From the NCBI GenBank assembly GCA_963752755.1, contig CAVVZJ010000011.1, positions 310,001 through 374,000 on the forward strand: a DNA stretch of 64,000 nt, read 5' to 3'. This DNA is from CAVVZJ01 sp963752755 (GTDB taxonomy: Bacteria > Planctomycetota > Planctomycetia > Isosphaerales > Isosphaeraceae). This document shows positions 1-10,615 of this stretch, piece after piece; the stretch's first letter is position 1; every line of letters begins with the position of its first letter. The notes beneath the pieces are model-generated. The model did no database searches, was not told the origin of the DNA, and saw only the letters and a program-made list of their open reading frames with translations. Both the position numbers and the translations under genes were made by a program.

Positions 1-1
1 C

Positions 2-3000
2 GGGGCTTCCGACGACGGCCTGACCCAGAGCGGTATGACGCTCGGAACGTTTGACTACATCAGCCCCGAGCAGGCTCGCGATCCGCGCGACGTGGACGTC
101 CGGAGCGACCTCTACTCGCTCGGTTGCACGATGTTCCACATGCTCACTGGCCGGCCCCCCTTTCCCGAGGGGACCGTCCTTCAGAAGCTCCTCCAGCATC
201 AGGAGGAGCCCGCGCCCGACGTCCGCGCCTTCAACCCCGCCGTGCCCGCCGACCTCGCCGTCATTCTCCTCAAGTTGATGGAGAAAGAGCGCGGCCAGCG
301 CTACCAGACGCCCGAGCAGCTCGTCCGCGACCTGCTGGCCGTGGCCGGGGCGCTGGGTCTGCGATCGATCAGCCCCGAGGGCCTGGTCTGGATGGCGAAC
401 AACCGGATGCCCCCCTGGGAGCGGCATCTCGTCTGGGGAATCCCGACGATCGGCCTGGCCATCCTCGTCTCGGCCCTCATCTGGTGGGGCCAGACTCCCG
501 ACTCGCTCACGTCCAGCCGGACAACCGAATCGCTCGGCCCGACCAGCACGGCGGGCCAGCCCAGCCCGACGGCCACCGAGGTCCCGAGAATCACGATCGC
601 CGCGCCTGAGGAGCCGGGAATCGGCGATCGCGATAACGAGGCCGCCGAGTCGGTGCCGACCGCCGCCGAGACCCGGCCGGCTCGCGAGTGGCTTGTGGGA
701 GCCGACGAAGACCTCGCTCTCGCCATCGCCAAGGCGGCCCCAGAGCGCCACCTTGATCCTCACCGATGACGGACCGTATTACCTCAGCCCCACCGCCACG
801 GGCTTGCTCGGCGGCTTTGCCGCGATGGAACGTCGCGACCTGACGATCAAGGCCGGAGCCCAGGCGCGACCCGTGATCCGGGTCGGCCGCGAGCCCCGCG
901 AAGTGGCCGGCGAGGCCGCTCTGCTGGTCTTCCGCGGCGGTCGTATCCGGCTCGACGGTATCGAGTTCCGACTCGACGCGACCGAACCCGCCCGGAGACT
1001 CTCGGCGATCTACGCCGAGAACGTGGACCTGAGCCTCGCACGCTGCGTTTTCCGTCGCGATGGCTCGCGGCTGGGCTCCGTGAGTCTCACCGCCCTGAAT
1101 CTCCAGGGCGACGCGACCGGCTCCCAGGCCGACGTCCGTCCGGTCCCGACCCGGCTCGTGAACTGCCATTTCGATGGCGGCCAGGTCGGCATCCTGGCCC
1201 GTGGGCCGGCCGACATCCATCTGCGGGACTGCACCTTCGGACCCGATGAGCCGGCATTCTGGATCGACAACACCGAGGCCGACGGACCGGTCCCCGTCTC
1301 CTTGACGCTTCAGTCCGTCCGGATGCTCGCCGGCCCAACCCCGGTCTTCCAGATCACCAAGACCCGCGCCAGCGTGGTCCTCTCCGATTCCGTCGTCGCG
1401 CCGCCGTCGGTTCGACAGGCGACCTTGATCGCCACCGATGCGCCCGGTCAGCTCGACTGGTACGGACGCGGCAACCTCTACGGCTGGATCGGCACCTTCC
1501 TCCAGCCGACCGGCGACCGTTCGGATCTCCCCCCGATCCGCTCCTTCCACGACTGGGCCAACGACGACCAGGTGATCCGGGAGTCCCGCTCGGAGTCGGT
1601 CCGCCAGCACATCTGGGCCCGCGAGGATCCGGAAAGCCTGCTCACCCAGCAAGACCCCTCCAGCGCCTTCCGGCTCGCCGACCTTACCCCCCCCTGCCAG
1701 GACGAGTCCGGTCCCCAGCGTCCCCGGCCCCTGAATCTCCCGCCGGGCGGCATGCTGGCAAACCTGCTCGACTCCGCCTTCCACCGCCGTGCCGCTGGCC
1801 CCGCGGACCGGGAGCCCTCGGTCGAATCCGCCGCGCCTCGGGATTCCTCCACCGCATCGAGTCCCCCGGGACTCGACTCGCGAACCAGCGCGAAGACCCC
1901 GTCGCGAAGCCTGACGTCCGACACGACCCAACGTACGCCCCTCGCCGAGGAGGAGACCGATTCCTCCACGCTCGACGATCCGATGCGCGTCGCCGAGATC
2001 GACCTGCCGCCGATGTTTCCAGAACCGAATGCCCCCATGCCGCAGGTACCGACCAACCCGATGCCGGTCGCGCCGATCGAACCAATGCAGGTCGCTCCCG
2101 CGGACGTCCCAGACGCTCTCGCCGCGACCAACTCCCCCAAGCCGCCCACCAACGAACGAACCCGCGAGCCGGAATCCTCCCCGGTGACCGACGCGACGAC
2201 CTCCGGACTCCTCGCCCCGACCTTCCCAAGACGCAAACCCGAAAGCGAGGGGCCGTCCCCTCGGGAGCCGTCCCCTCAAGACCGGGATGACCGTCGTGAG
2301 ACGTCGCCGCGATCCTTCGAGGACCCGACCCTCGTCCGAACCGCTGGCGAGTTTCGCCGCGCCCTGGAGCAAGCGGGCGTGGTCGGCGGTAAGATTCGCC
2401 TGGCTCCCGACGCCGATATCGAGCTGGCCACGGTGGATGTCCCCCGCGGCGGTCGCTGGCTCATCCATGCCGAGCCGGCGGAGAATCGCTCCCGCCCTCG
2501 CCTACGATTCCGCCCGTCCGCAGAGCCGGAAAGGCGAGCCTCGCAACCGAGCGTCCTGTTCCGGGTCGCCCCGGGGGCCGCGCTGGAACTTCAAGGGGTC
2601 GATCTGATCCTGGAGGAACGGGATGCTCCGACCAGCCGACGCTGGGCCGCCTTCGGGATCGGCTCGGGAACGGAGCTGGTCCTCAACCGCTGCACGGTGA
2701 CCGTCGAAGGCGCCTCGGACGGGCCATCCCGGGTGCGCTCGGCGGTCGTGCTGGTGCAGAACGCCGAAGGCCCGAACCTCGGTCTGGACGCCTCGGGCAT
2801 CAACATCCGTGCCACCGACAGCCTCCTTCGCGGCGGTGGCGACCTCGTCGATGTGGCACCCGGCCTGCGACTCGACCTGACCTTGAAGAACACCCTGGCC
2901 GCCTGCGGCGCCAGCCTGGTTCACGGCCACGGCGTCGCCCGGGGCGCGGTCCCCGAGCCACTCAAGCTGATGCTCAGCCAGGTCACGTCCCGCTCCGCCC

Positions 3001-3455
3001 GCGGCCTGATCCGCCTGGAGAGCACCGACGGCGAGCCCGAGCTGCCCCTCGTTCAGGTGATCGTCCGCGACTCGATCCTCGCGACCACCCCGGCCGGTGA
3101 CCCGCTCTGCGTCATCGAGGGTCAGGAGGGTCTGGAGACCCTTCGCGACCGGATTCGCTGGGAGAGCCACGGCAAGGTCGTCTATCACCAGATCGAGACC
3201 TACCGCCGCGACCAGACCGCCCAGTCCGGCACCTCGCCCGTCGGCTTCAAGCGACTCTCCTGGGAGGTCGCCGTCGGTCCCAACGAGGACGACCCCTTCC
3301 ACGGCGACGCCCTGTTCGCCCGCCCGTGGTCCCCGGATCGCCCGCTCTGGACCCTCACCCCCGACGACGCTCGACTCGATCCCGAGACCCCCGCTCCCGC
3401 CGCCGGCCCCGACCTCGACCTCGTCCCCACACCTCCGCCGACCGCCAACGATTGA
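2..3455 (+). CDS. Serine/threonine protein kinase with beta-helix-like tail (5' partial, one frameshift)
   Basis: The frame is open from the left edge, so the N-lobe and catalytic loop lie outside the window. Visible are the activation-segment end (GTFDYISPEQA), the subdomain IX stretch DVRSDLYSLGCTMFHMLTG and the C-lobe through the arginine of subdomain XI. A single membrane segment follows (about 421-490, HLVWGIPTIGLAILVSALIW), then a Pro/Ser/Thr-rich linker. The frame changes near 740-750, where the kinase frame stops at 769 but the protein continues as LILTDDGPYYLSP. The roughly 900-residue tail has two parts of similar style (about 750-1500 and 2320-3300) with short hydrophobic strands, like right-handed beta-helix folds, separated by a Pro-rich stretch. 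The likely role is a membrane receptor kinase with a non-cytoplasmic sensor domain. The tail function is unknown. Confidence 0.8.
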
Positions 3456-3560
3456 CTCGACCGCCTCCCGATCGGAGGGGGACGGTCGGTGCTCGATGAG
3501 CCCAGATCGGCCACCCGAAGCTTCCTGACCGCGACACCTCACCCGCGCCCGCGTCTCGAT

Positions 3561-3850
3561 TGTGTGCTATAATTAACCCTGGCTCCCTGGCAATCCGGTT
3601 GCGATCCTTCCCGCCCAATCCCGGCGAGACGTCGCGACGCCGCGACGCGTCCCGGCGCCGAACGAACTTCAAAATGGGCAAAATGGCCCTTCTAAACTCC
3701 AGAGCCTTCGGGGTTTGTGATCCAGGGTGCGACGCCAAGGGAAGCGTCCTCCAGGCGTCCTCACGCCGTCTTGCCGGCGTCCCGGATGCGTCGCCAGGGC
3801 GTTCTTGTGCGGTCTCGACCGCTGTGAATGGCAAAAGAAAGCGGTTTTCG
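3561..3850 (+). repeat. Dispersed repeat, copy A (intergenic)
   Basis: This fills most of the 436-nt gap between the kinase and the dehydrogenase. It begins with TGTGCTATAATTA (extended -10 form TGCTATAAT, 3566-3573), continues with a GC-rich block and the core CGAACGAACTTCAAAATGG (from 3659), then a block GCGTCCTCACGCC near 3747, and ends in an A-rich AAAGCG tail. The same blocks in the same order lie inverted at 62800-63102. No convincing reading frame is seen inside. Confidence 0.7.
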
Positions 3851-3891
3851 CCATCCAGTCGGAGACGCCGCACCACGGTCCGCAACGCCGC

Positions 3892-4902
3892 TCAGTCAGG
3901 GCGGGCCGCGTCGGGGACCATCTGGGTGAACATCGCGGCGAGCGCTCCCTCGATTTCGGACCCCTGGATTGGCGGAGCGCCGAGGTTGGCCGGGCCGGGC
4001 ATCCCGCGCTCGATCAGGGCCTTCAGTTCGGCCGACCAGTTGGGGGCGAGGGCGTCGAGGGCAATGGCCAGGCGGGAGGTAAGGCTCGGGATCAGGTCCG
4101 AGTCACCGTGGGAGACGGCGTCGAGGACCTTCGCGGCGGTGGACTCGGCGGACGCCGAGACGAGCGGCAAGGTGTCGGTCGCGGCGAACCAGAGGTATTC
4201 GGCATGAGCATCGCCCTTGAACCAGGCGTGGGTATGGCCGCCGGTGCGGATCGTCTTGGGGAAGACGCCCGTGACCAGGACGCCGTAGCGGGCGAGGTCG
4301 GCGCGGAGGGTCCGCGTGAAGCCGGCCAGGGCGAACTTGCTGGCGCAGTAGGCCGCCAGGTGCGGCGCGGCGGCCAGGCCGCCGATCGACACGATGTTCG
4401 CGATCCGGCCGAAGCCCCGCTCCCGCATGGAGGGCAACGCCGCCAGCGTCGTCTGCACGGCGCCCCAGAAGTTGACCGCCATGATCTGGCGGTAGTCGTC
4501 CAGGGTGAAAGTGATCTCGGGGCCGACGAGGATCTCGGCGGCGTTGTTGATCAGGACGTCGATCTGTCCGAAGTGTTCCAGCGTCCGCCCAACGAGGTGG
4601 TGCGCCTCGTCCTCCACGCTGACATCGGCGGCGACGCTCAGCAATTCCGGGGCCCCTTGCTCGCGGAGCGTCTCCGCCGCGGCGGCCAGTTCGGCCTCGT
4701 CGCGGGCGTTGAGCACGACGTGGGCCCCCTGCGCAGCGGCCTGCTGAGCCATCAGGAACCCGAGGCCCGTCGAGCTGCCGGTGATCAGGACCACCCGCCC
4801 CGCGTAGTCGATCCGACGCCGCGAACGGAGCCAGGCACGCGTACCCCACAAGGCCCCCGCGCCCGCGAGCAGGCCAAGGGCGACTTTCGGACCGGTCTTC
4901 AT
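3892..4902 (-). CDS. Short-chain dehydrogenase/reductase, membrane-anchored
   Basis: A 336-aa SDR-family oxidoreductase. An N-terminal hydrophobic stretch (VALGLLAGAGALWG, about residues 6-19) suggests a membrane anchor. The Rossmann NAD(P) motif TGSSTGLG lies near residue 42, the NNAAEI motif near 120, a catalytic serine in IVSIGG, and the active-site motif YCASK near 185. Start chosen at 4902 because GGAGGA lies 7 nt upstream; a further in-frame ATG at 4980 has no such site. The C-terminal 100 residues are longer than in classical SDRs, as in the DltE-like or extended subset. The substrate cannot be inferred. It diverges from the hydroxyacid dehydrogenase at 5174 with about 270 nt between them. 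Confidence 0.85.
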   Translation of the reverse strand: MKTGPKVALGLLAGAGALWGTRAWLRSRRRIDYAGRVVLITGSSTGLGFLMAQQAAAQGAHVVLNARDEAELAAAAETLREQGAPELLSVAADVSVEDEAHHLVGRTLEHFGQIDVLINNAAEILVGPEITFTLDDYRQIMAVNFWGAVQTTLAALPSMRERGFGRIANIVSIGGLAAAPHLAAYCASKFALAGFTRTLRADLARYGVLVTGVFPKTIRTGGHTHAWFKGDAHAEYLWFAATDTLPLVSASAESTAAKVLDAVSHGDSDLIPSLTSRLAIALDALAPNWSAELKALIERGMPGPANLGAPPIQGSEIEGALAAMFTQMVPDAARPD

Positions 4903-5173
4903 GACGGACTTCCTCCGGGTCGTCGCGTTTGGACGGGAGAGGCTGGGCGGATCTTCGCCAGACCGCCCAGCATACGCCATGCCGGCCGCTCCTCAAGGCA
5001 TCCACAACCGCGACCACCATCGAGGTTTGGTCCGACCCGCGGGGCCGGCTCGCGGCCGTGACCTCCCTCAAAGATGGCTGGCAATTGGCCCGACGGTGGC
5101 TATGCTTGGTTGACTTCGCGGGAATGGCCCGCAAGCTTCGAGCCGTTCGGAGAGCTTGACGGGAGGTGGCGCG

Positions 5174-6178
5174 GTGCCCGGGTCCGTCTTCATCACGCGA
5201 CCGATCCCCGAGCCAGGGCCGAGCCTCGTGCGCTCGGTGGCCGATCGGGTCGAGATCAATCCGCACGACCGGCCCCTGACCTGCGCCGAGTTGCTGGCCG
5301 GCGTGAAGGGACGCGACGCGGTGCTCTGCCTGCTCAACGACCCGATCGACGCCGAGGTCATGGAGGCCGCGCGCGGCTGCAAGATCTTTGCCAACATGGC
5401 CGTCGGTTACAACAACATCGACGTGCCCGAGGCCACGAAGCGCGGCCTTCTCGTCACCAACACCCCCGGCATCCTCACCGACGCCACCGCCGACCTGACC
5501 TGGGCCCTGATCCTGGCCGTTTCCCGACGGGTCGTCGAGGGCGACCGCGAGATGCGCTCCGGCCGGTTCCCTGGCTGGGGGCCCCTGTACATGCTCGGCG
5601 GCGACGTCACGGGTGCCACGCTCGGCCTGATCGGTCCCGGCCGGATCGCCGCCGAGGTCGCCCGTCGGGCGTCCGGCTTCCGCATGAAGGTGCTCTATTG
5701 CGGGCGACGATCGAGCACGGAGCTGGAAGCCCTCGACGCCAGCCCTTGCAGCCTCGATGCGCTGCTGGCCGAGAGTGACTTCGTGAGCCTGCACGTTCCC
5801 TTGAGTGACGAAACCCGCCACCTGATCGACGCCGCGGCCCTGGCCAAGATGAAGCCGACAGCTTACCTCATCAACACCTCCCGCGGCCCGGTCGTGGACG
5901 AGCCGGCGTTGGTCCAGGCCTTGCAAGCCGGGCAGATCGCCGGGGCGGGGCTCGACGTTTACGAGGACGAGCCCAGGATGGCCCCGGGCCTGGCCGATTG
6001 CCCGAACGCCGTGCTGCTGCCGCACCTGGGAAGCGCCACGCGGGCCACGCGAGCCGCCATGTCCGAGATGGCGGCCCAGAATGTGGTGGCCGCCCTGAGC
6101 GGGCACCGGCCCCCGAATCTCGTCAACGCCGGCCTCTGGACGGAAGATCCCGGTGCGGAGGCTCACGAATTGCGGTAA
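5174..6178 (+). CDS. D-2-hydroxyacid dehydrogenase (glyoxylate/hydroxypyruvate reductase type)
   Basis: A 334-aa NAD(P)-dependent D-isomer-specific 2-hydroxyacid dehydrogenase. The substrate-binding loop is NMAVGYNNIDV (about residue 76). The Rossmann motif is GLIGPGRIA, with proline where many relatives have GxGxxG. The catalytic arginine is in INTSRGPVVDE, the glutamate in DVYEDEP, and the histidine in LLPHLGSAT. The family reduces glyoxylate or hydroxypyruvate in the cytoplasm. The GTG start at 5174 is preferred because GGGAGG lies 6 nt upstream; an ATG six codons earlier is possible. A second family member lies at 15103, probably with a different substrate. Confidence 0.87.
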   Translation: MPGSVFITRPIPEPGPSLVRSVADRVEINPHDRPLTCAELLAGVKGRDAVLCLLNDPIDAEVMEAARGCKIFANMAVGYNNIDVPEATKRGLLVTNTPGILTDATADLTWALILAVSRRVVEGDREMRSGRFPGWGPLYMLGGDVTGATLGLIGPGRIAAEVARRASGFRMKVLYCGRRSSTELEALDASPCSLDALLAESDFVSLHVPLSDETRHLIDAAALAKMKPTAYLINTSRGPVVDEPALVQALQAGQIAGAGLDVYEDEPRMAPGLADCPNAVLLPHLGSATRATRAAMSEMAAQNVVAALSGHRPPNLVNAGLWTEDPGAEAHELR

Positions 6179-6220
6179 AATTGTCTCCAAACGGGGATTC
6201 TGGCGAGACTTCGAGGGCGC

Positions 6221-7709
6221 ATGGGCCAGCTCAAGTTCCGACTTCCACCATCAGCCCCGGCTGAGAACGACCTCCGCAAGGCGTTCGTGACCGGCCCCGA
6301 CCGAACCCCGACGCGGGTCCAGGTCGAGGTGCGACCGGGTCTGTTGATCGTCCATCGCGATTCGCCCGAGAGTGGGCGACTCTCGATCCCCTGGCCTGTC
6401 GAGGGCCAAGGGACCCCGTTCGTCAGCACCGCGACTCTGGCCGAGCGTCTGGAACCCTACGACCTCGGCGTGGAACTGGCTCGCGGCAAGCTCAACGACG
6501 TCCGCAACCAGCTCGCCGACTGGCAACAGATGGGTCTGGTGGTGCCCCAGGAGGTCGAGGAGTCGTTGCGGCTTGCCCAGCGCGGCTTCGCCCGCGCGGC
6601 CACCTCGCAGGACCGGATCGAGGTCTCCAGCGCCGCGTCGGGCGAGTCGCTCAAGCACGCCTTCCTCGCCGCTCATCGGCTGGTGGAGGCGTACACCGAT
6701 CAGGTCCTGAAGAAGCGTCGGGACCTGGCCTCGAAGCTCTCGACGCTCCTGGCCGTCGGGCTCGATGGCGTCCCCAAGGGACAGCCCTGGTCGGCCGCCC
6801 TGCTGGTCGCCGCCAACGCGGCCCGGCTCTCGCTGAACTGGGCGAGTATCGCCCCCATCGAGACGAGCTTCCGCTGGGAGGAGTCCGATGCCCAGCTTCA
6901 CTGGTGCCGCAAGAAGCGGCTGACGGCCACCGCCGGTCCCTTGATCGACCTCCGTCGTGGCGCCCTGCCCGACTGGCTCTGGCTCTGGCAGGGGGATTTC
7001 GACGAGATCCTCGCCCAGGCCGGCGACCTCGTCCGCCAGGCGGTCTCCCGCTATCGCGGCAAGATCGCCGCCTGGCACGTGGTTGCCCGCCCGGCCTCGG
7101 GCGAGGTGCTCGGATTGACCGAGGAGGATCAGATCCGGCTCACCGCCCGGCTCATCCAGGTCGCCCGACAGGCCGATCCCGAGGCTCAACTGGTGATCGA
7201 CCTCGATCGGCCGTGGGCCGAGTGGATGGCCTCCAGTGACTTCCAGCTCGGTCCCCTCCACCTCGCCGACTCGCTCGCCCTGCGCCGACCTCGGCCTCGG
7301 CGGGATCGGCCTGGAGATCGCCCTCGGTTACAGCAACCTCGGCAGCTCGCTACGCGACATCTTCGAGTTCTCGCGGTTGCTGGACCTCTATGCCTTGATC
7401 AACCTCCCCTTGCACGTGACGTTCGCCCTCCCCTCGTCGGCGGGGCCCGACCCCCAGGCCAGCGGATCGATCCAGGTCGAGTCGTCGCAATGGCCCCGTC
7501 CTCCGGACGAGGCGATCCAGGAGGAGTATGCCGAGTCCTGGCTGAAGCTCGCCGCGGCCAAGCCGTTCGTCCAGTCGATCACCTGGGCTCAGGTCTCCGA
7601 TGCCCCAAGGCACCTCTACCCGCATGCCGGCCTCTTCCGACCCGATCAGTCGCCCAAGCCTGCCTTCCACACCTTGCGACGGCTCCACCGCAGGATTCAT
7701 GGCCAGTAA
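6221..7709 (+). CDS. GH10-like protein, probably non-catalytic (one frameshift)
   Basis: About 495 aa once a frameshift near 7275 is bridged: the first frame reads FQLGPLHLADSLA and the second resumes at DLGLGGIGLEIALGYSNLG. An N-terminal beta-rich domain (residues 1-90) and a helical stretch (90-190) precede a TIM-barrel-like part resembling glycoside hydrolase family 10, with SLNWASIAPIETSFRWEES near 205-225 and KIAAWHVVARP near 285. In true GH10 xylanases the latter position reads WDVVNE and carries the acid/base glutamate, which is absent here. The nucleophile region reads HVTFALPSS instead of an ITELD-type motif. It ends with a usual GH10-like tail (GLFRPDQSPKPAF). The function is unknown; a carbohydrate-binding or structural role is inferred. 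The first frame runs on to 7777 after the frameshift. Confidence 0.7.
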
Positions 7710-7828
7710 CCGGGCAGATTCCGGCCGGGAGTCGGCTTCCGGCCTCTTTCGTTCACGATCCGATCCCGGTATCGTAGGGCAGGCACGTCGCGCGGAGCCA
7801 CACGGACTGGGAACCTCTGGGGGCGACG

Positions 7829-9637
7829 ATGGAACCACGGTGGGTGGTCTGCGACGGGTGTCATGCCCGACTCCGGACCTCCAGGCCCGCGACGTCGCGG
7901 GGACGACCTTGCCCCCGCTGCGGGGTGTCCTTGTCGGGTCCGCCGCGCCTCTGGCGACGCACCCCACCGGCCCTCCTTTCCATCGTCGCCGTCGTCTTGA
8001 CCGGCCTGACGAGCCTGGTCCTCGCCGGTCGATCCTCCCCGGACCGGGGCCTTTTCCCTCCGAGGTCCGGCCCGACGCCTGCCGATCGGATCTCGACCCC
8101 ACGTCCCCCCTGCTGCGTCGGTCCAACGCGTTCCCGCCTCCTTGCCGACGCGACGCGCTCCGCGCCGTCCTCCCGGCCCGTTCCCCAGGCCCGAGACACG
8201 GACGGCCCGGGGATGGCGCCCTCCGTGCCGTGCCCTGGCGAGGAGGCCCGGGATCTGTCCGGGGCGATCGCCTGCCTCGTCGAGGAACCCGGGCCGCCCC
8301 AGGTTGCGGTGAGTTCCCCGCCAGCGTCGCCCCCGGTCGCGGCCCCGCCAGAGCCGGCGAACCCGGCCGCCGGTCTGGAGGGCGGGCCGCGTCGCGTCCG
8401 TGTGGCCGACGAGGACGGCCGTGTCCTGGTCGCGCGGGTCTATGGCCCACCGGAAAAAGGCTGGGTCCTGCTTCCCGACGGCCGACTCGCCCGGACCAAC
8501 CGCCTGATCGACACCTCCGAGCCGTTCCGGCCGATGTCTTCCCAGGAACTTTGCGACACCTTGAAGGACCGCGAATTCCGGGACTTCTCCTGCAAGACCA
8601 CCGAGCATTACGTGGTCTTCTACCAGTGCTCGGAAGAGTTCGCCGAGGCCAGCGCGACGTTGCTGGAGAGTCTCTACCAGGGCTTGCTGGCGAAGCTTCC
8701 GGAGAAGGGCATCGCGGTCCACCCAACCGAGTTCCCGCTGGTGGCCGTGATCTACCGAAGCGAGAGCGACTTCCGCGAACGCCGACGGATCGAGCCCGAT
8801 ATCCAGGCCTATTACGAGATCGTCTCCAACCGGATCTACTTCTACGAGAGGCGTGATCGCGACCTGCAAGACCCTCGGACCGCCGCCATGCGACAGCCCC
8901 AGACCGTCGCTCATGAGGGCACGCACCAGGTCCTCCAGAACATCGGCGTCCAGCCCCGTCTGGCCGACTGGCCCGTCTGGCTCGTCGAGGGCCTGGCTGA
9001 GCTGGCCGCCTCCACGACGACCAACAATGGCCGCTGGGTCGGCTTCAGCTCGGTCAATCCGTTCCACATGGCCACCATTCACGACCTCGACGACAACCGC
9101 TCCCTCCACGCCCGCGGTCAGCGGATGGCCAGTTCCCGGATCGGCCGCGACCGCGGCGCCTCGACCGCGCGGTACCTCGCCACCCGCAAGGACCTGACAC
9201 CGACCGACTACGCCCTGGCCTGGGCCCTGACACACTATCTCGCCAACCAGCAGACGGAGAAGTTCGTCACCTACCTGAAGTCGATGAGCCGGATGGAACC
9301 GCTCCAGCCACGCGCGCCCGACGAGCATCTGGCAGACTTTCAGCGCGTTTTCGGCAACGACCTGCCGTCCCTCGACCGCCGCGTCCGCAAGCATCTCTCC
9401 GGTCTGCCATACCCGAGGCCGGTTTACTACGCTGTGATGTTCGAGCAGCCGCTGCCCGAGGGATTTGTGCGGCGGGGGACTCTGGTGAGCCAGTCTCCGA
9501 TGGTCATCCGCGAGTGGTTCCAGCAAAACCTGGCCCCCGAGGGCGGCCCTTACCTCTGGCAAGTCATGCCCTTCCGCAGTCAGGCCAAGGCGATCCTGTT
9601 CACCGAGCAGTGGCTTCGGGCCCAGGGCCTTCGCTGA
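7829..9637 (+). CDS. DUF1570 family putative metalloprotease with N-terminal zinc ribbon
   Basis: 602 aa. The N-terminus has a CxxC...CxxC zinc-ribbon pattern (CDGCHARL ... CPRCG, residues 9-33), followed by a hydrophobic segment (LLSIVAVVLTGLTSLVLAG, about 49-67) and a Pro/Ala-rich linker. The C-terminal part (about 200-590) matches the DUF1570 family known mostly from planctomycetes, with the putative zinc-binding motif AHEGTHQVLQN near residue 364 and a downstream EGLAELAA. A membrane-anchored peptidase is inferred from the HExxH-type motif; the activity is unproven. GGGGG sits just upstream of the ATG. It lies 120 nt after the GH10-like gene in the same direction. Confidence 0.8.
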   Translation: MEPRWVVCDGCHARLRTSRPATSRGRPCPRCGVSLSGPPRLWRRTPPALLSIVAVVLTGLTSLVLAGRSSPDRGLFPPRSGPTPADRISTPRPPCCVGPTRSRLLADATRSAPSSRPVPQARDTDGPGMAPSVPCPGEEARDLSGAIACLVEEPGPPQVAVSSPPASPPVAAPPEPANPAAGLEGGPRRVRVADEDGRVLVARVYGPPEKGWVLLPDGRLARTNRLIDTSEPFRPMSSQELCDTLKDREFRDFSCKTTEHYVVFYQCSEEFAEASATLLESLYQGLLAKLPEKGIAVHPTEFPLVAVIYRSESDFRERRRIEPDIQAYYEIVSNRIYFYERRDRDLQDPRTAAMRQPQTVAHEGTHQVLQNIGVQPRLADWPVWLVEGLAELAASTTTNNGRWVGFSSVNPFHMATIHDLDDNRSLHARGQRMASSRIGRDRGASTARYLATRKDLTPTDYALAWALTHYLANQQTEKFVTYLKSMSRMEPLQPRAPDEHLADFQRVFGNDLPSLDRRVRKHLSGLPYPRPVYYAVMFEQPLPEGFVRRGTLVSQSPMVIREWFQQNLAPEGGPYLWQVMPFRSQAKAILFTEQWLRAQGLR

Positions 9638-9701
9638 GGCCGCCGTGTCCTGATCGAGCCCCCATCCAGGCGAGATGGCCCCGCATGTCTTGCCGTCGAA
9701 C

Positions 9702-9731
9702 TTGACGTCACCCCGGTTTGGGCGATAGATT
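9702..9731 (+). promoter_or_regulatory. Putative sigma70-type promoter
   Basis: TTGACG (9702-9707), an 18-nt spacer and TAGATT (9726-9731), about 90 nt ahead of the exported-protein gene at 9823. Each hexamer matches the consensus at four or five positions. Confidence 0.4.
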
Positions 9732-9822
9732 ACACACACATCGAATCCACAGCCTGTCCTCGATACACCCTCTCGATCTCCCTCCTCGGACATCGGCCTT
9801 ACACGATGCAGGGAGCCTGTCC

Positions 9823-10603
9823 ATGCGCATTCTGCCGTTCCGGCGGATCGTCCCCGCCTTGCTGCTCGCCGCGACAACGCTCGCTGCCTGCGGCGGTCCT
9901 CGCCCAGGAGCCGGCCAACGCCAACCAGGCGGGACAGCCCTTGCCTGAGCCCCAGCCGATACCTGAATTTACCCTTCCGACGCTCAACACGATTCCGACC
10001 CGTCGCACCGCTCCCGGGCCGAACTGGGTCGTCGCCGACTCCGCCCCCTTGCCCAAGGACAAGCCGGGCATCTGGGTCCTGGAGTTCTCGTTCAAGCCGG
10101 TGCGACTCATCGAGGTTGAGATTCCGGGCAAGGGTCGTCGGAAGGTGCATTACATGTATTACAAGGTGGTGAACCGGACGGGTCAGCCTCGCCAGTTCGT
10201 GCCCCAGTTCACCCTCGTCACCGACGACGGCCAGCGTTTCGAGGACACCGTTCTGCCGATTGCCGTCAAGAAAATCCAGGCCAAGGAAGCCCCCAGCATC
10301 CCGCTTCTGGGCGCCGTTACCAGCACGGGCACGATCCCGCCCAGCACCAAGGAAGGTATCGACGACGCGGTTTTCGGCGTGGCGATCTGGGACAACGTCG
10401 ATTTCAAGGCCGACGCCTTCAACGTCTTCATCCGCGGCCTCTCCGACGGTTTCCAGGTCGTCCAGCCGCCCGAAGGTGGCGAGCCTTACACCCGCTACAA
10501 GGCCCTCCGAATCGACTTCGCTCGCCCAGGCGACGAGCGGAATCCTCACGGCCGCGAGATCATGCTCAAGGAGCCGCCCTTCGAGTGGATCTATTACCCC
10601 TGA
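9823..10603 (+). CDS. Exported hypothetical protein (frameshift in signal peptide)
   Basis: A signal peptide MRILPFRRIVPALLLAATT begins at 9823. The frame then changes near 9890-9900, and the mature part continues in the next frame as LAQEPANANQAGQPLPEPQP. About 260 aa. The mature domain is beta-rich, with VLEFSFKPVRLIEVEIPGKG, YYKVVNRTGQPRQFVPQF and a C-terminal EPPFEWIYYP. This resembles conserved exported proteins of planctomycetes with no known function. No catalytic motif is seen. A candidate promoter lies at 9702. Without the frame correction the second frame would start with an unlikely Cys-rich sequence, which supports an indel. Confidence 0.65.
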
Positions 10604-10615
10604 CACCCGCCCAGC

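Noticed and set aside
591..2468. Long open frame on the minus strand opposite the kinase tail
   Set aside because: It lies entirely opposite a protein-like gene and its Gly/Arg-rich translation is typical of the antisense frame of a GC-rich gene.
3561..3850. Insertion sequence
   Set aside because: No transposase frame and no clear terminal inverted repeats; kept as a dispersed repeat.
7697..10606. Very long minus-strand open frame opposite the DUF1570 and exported protein genes
   Set aside because: Antisense shadow: it has no recognisable domain, and the plus-strand genes have signal peptides and motifs.
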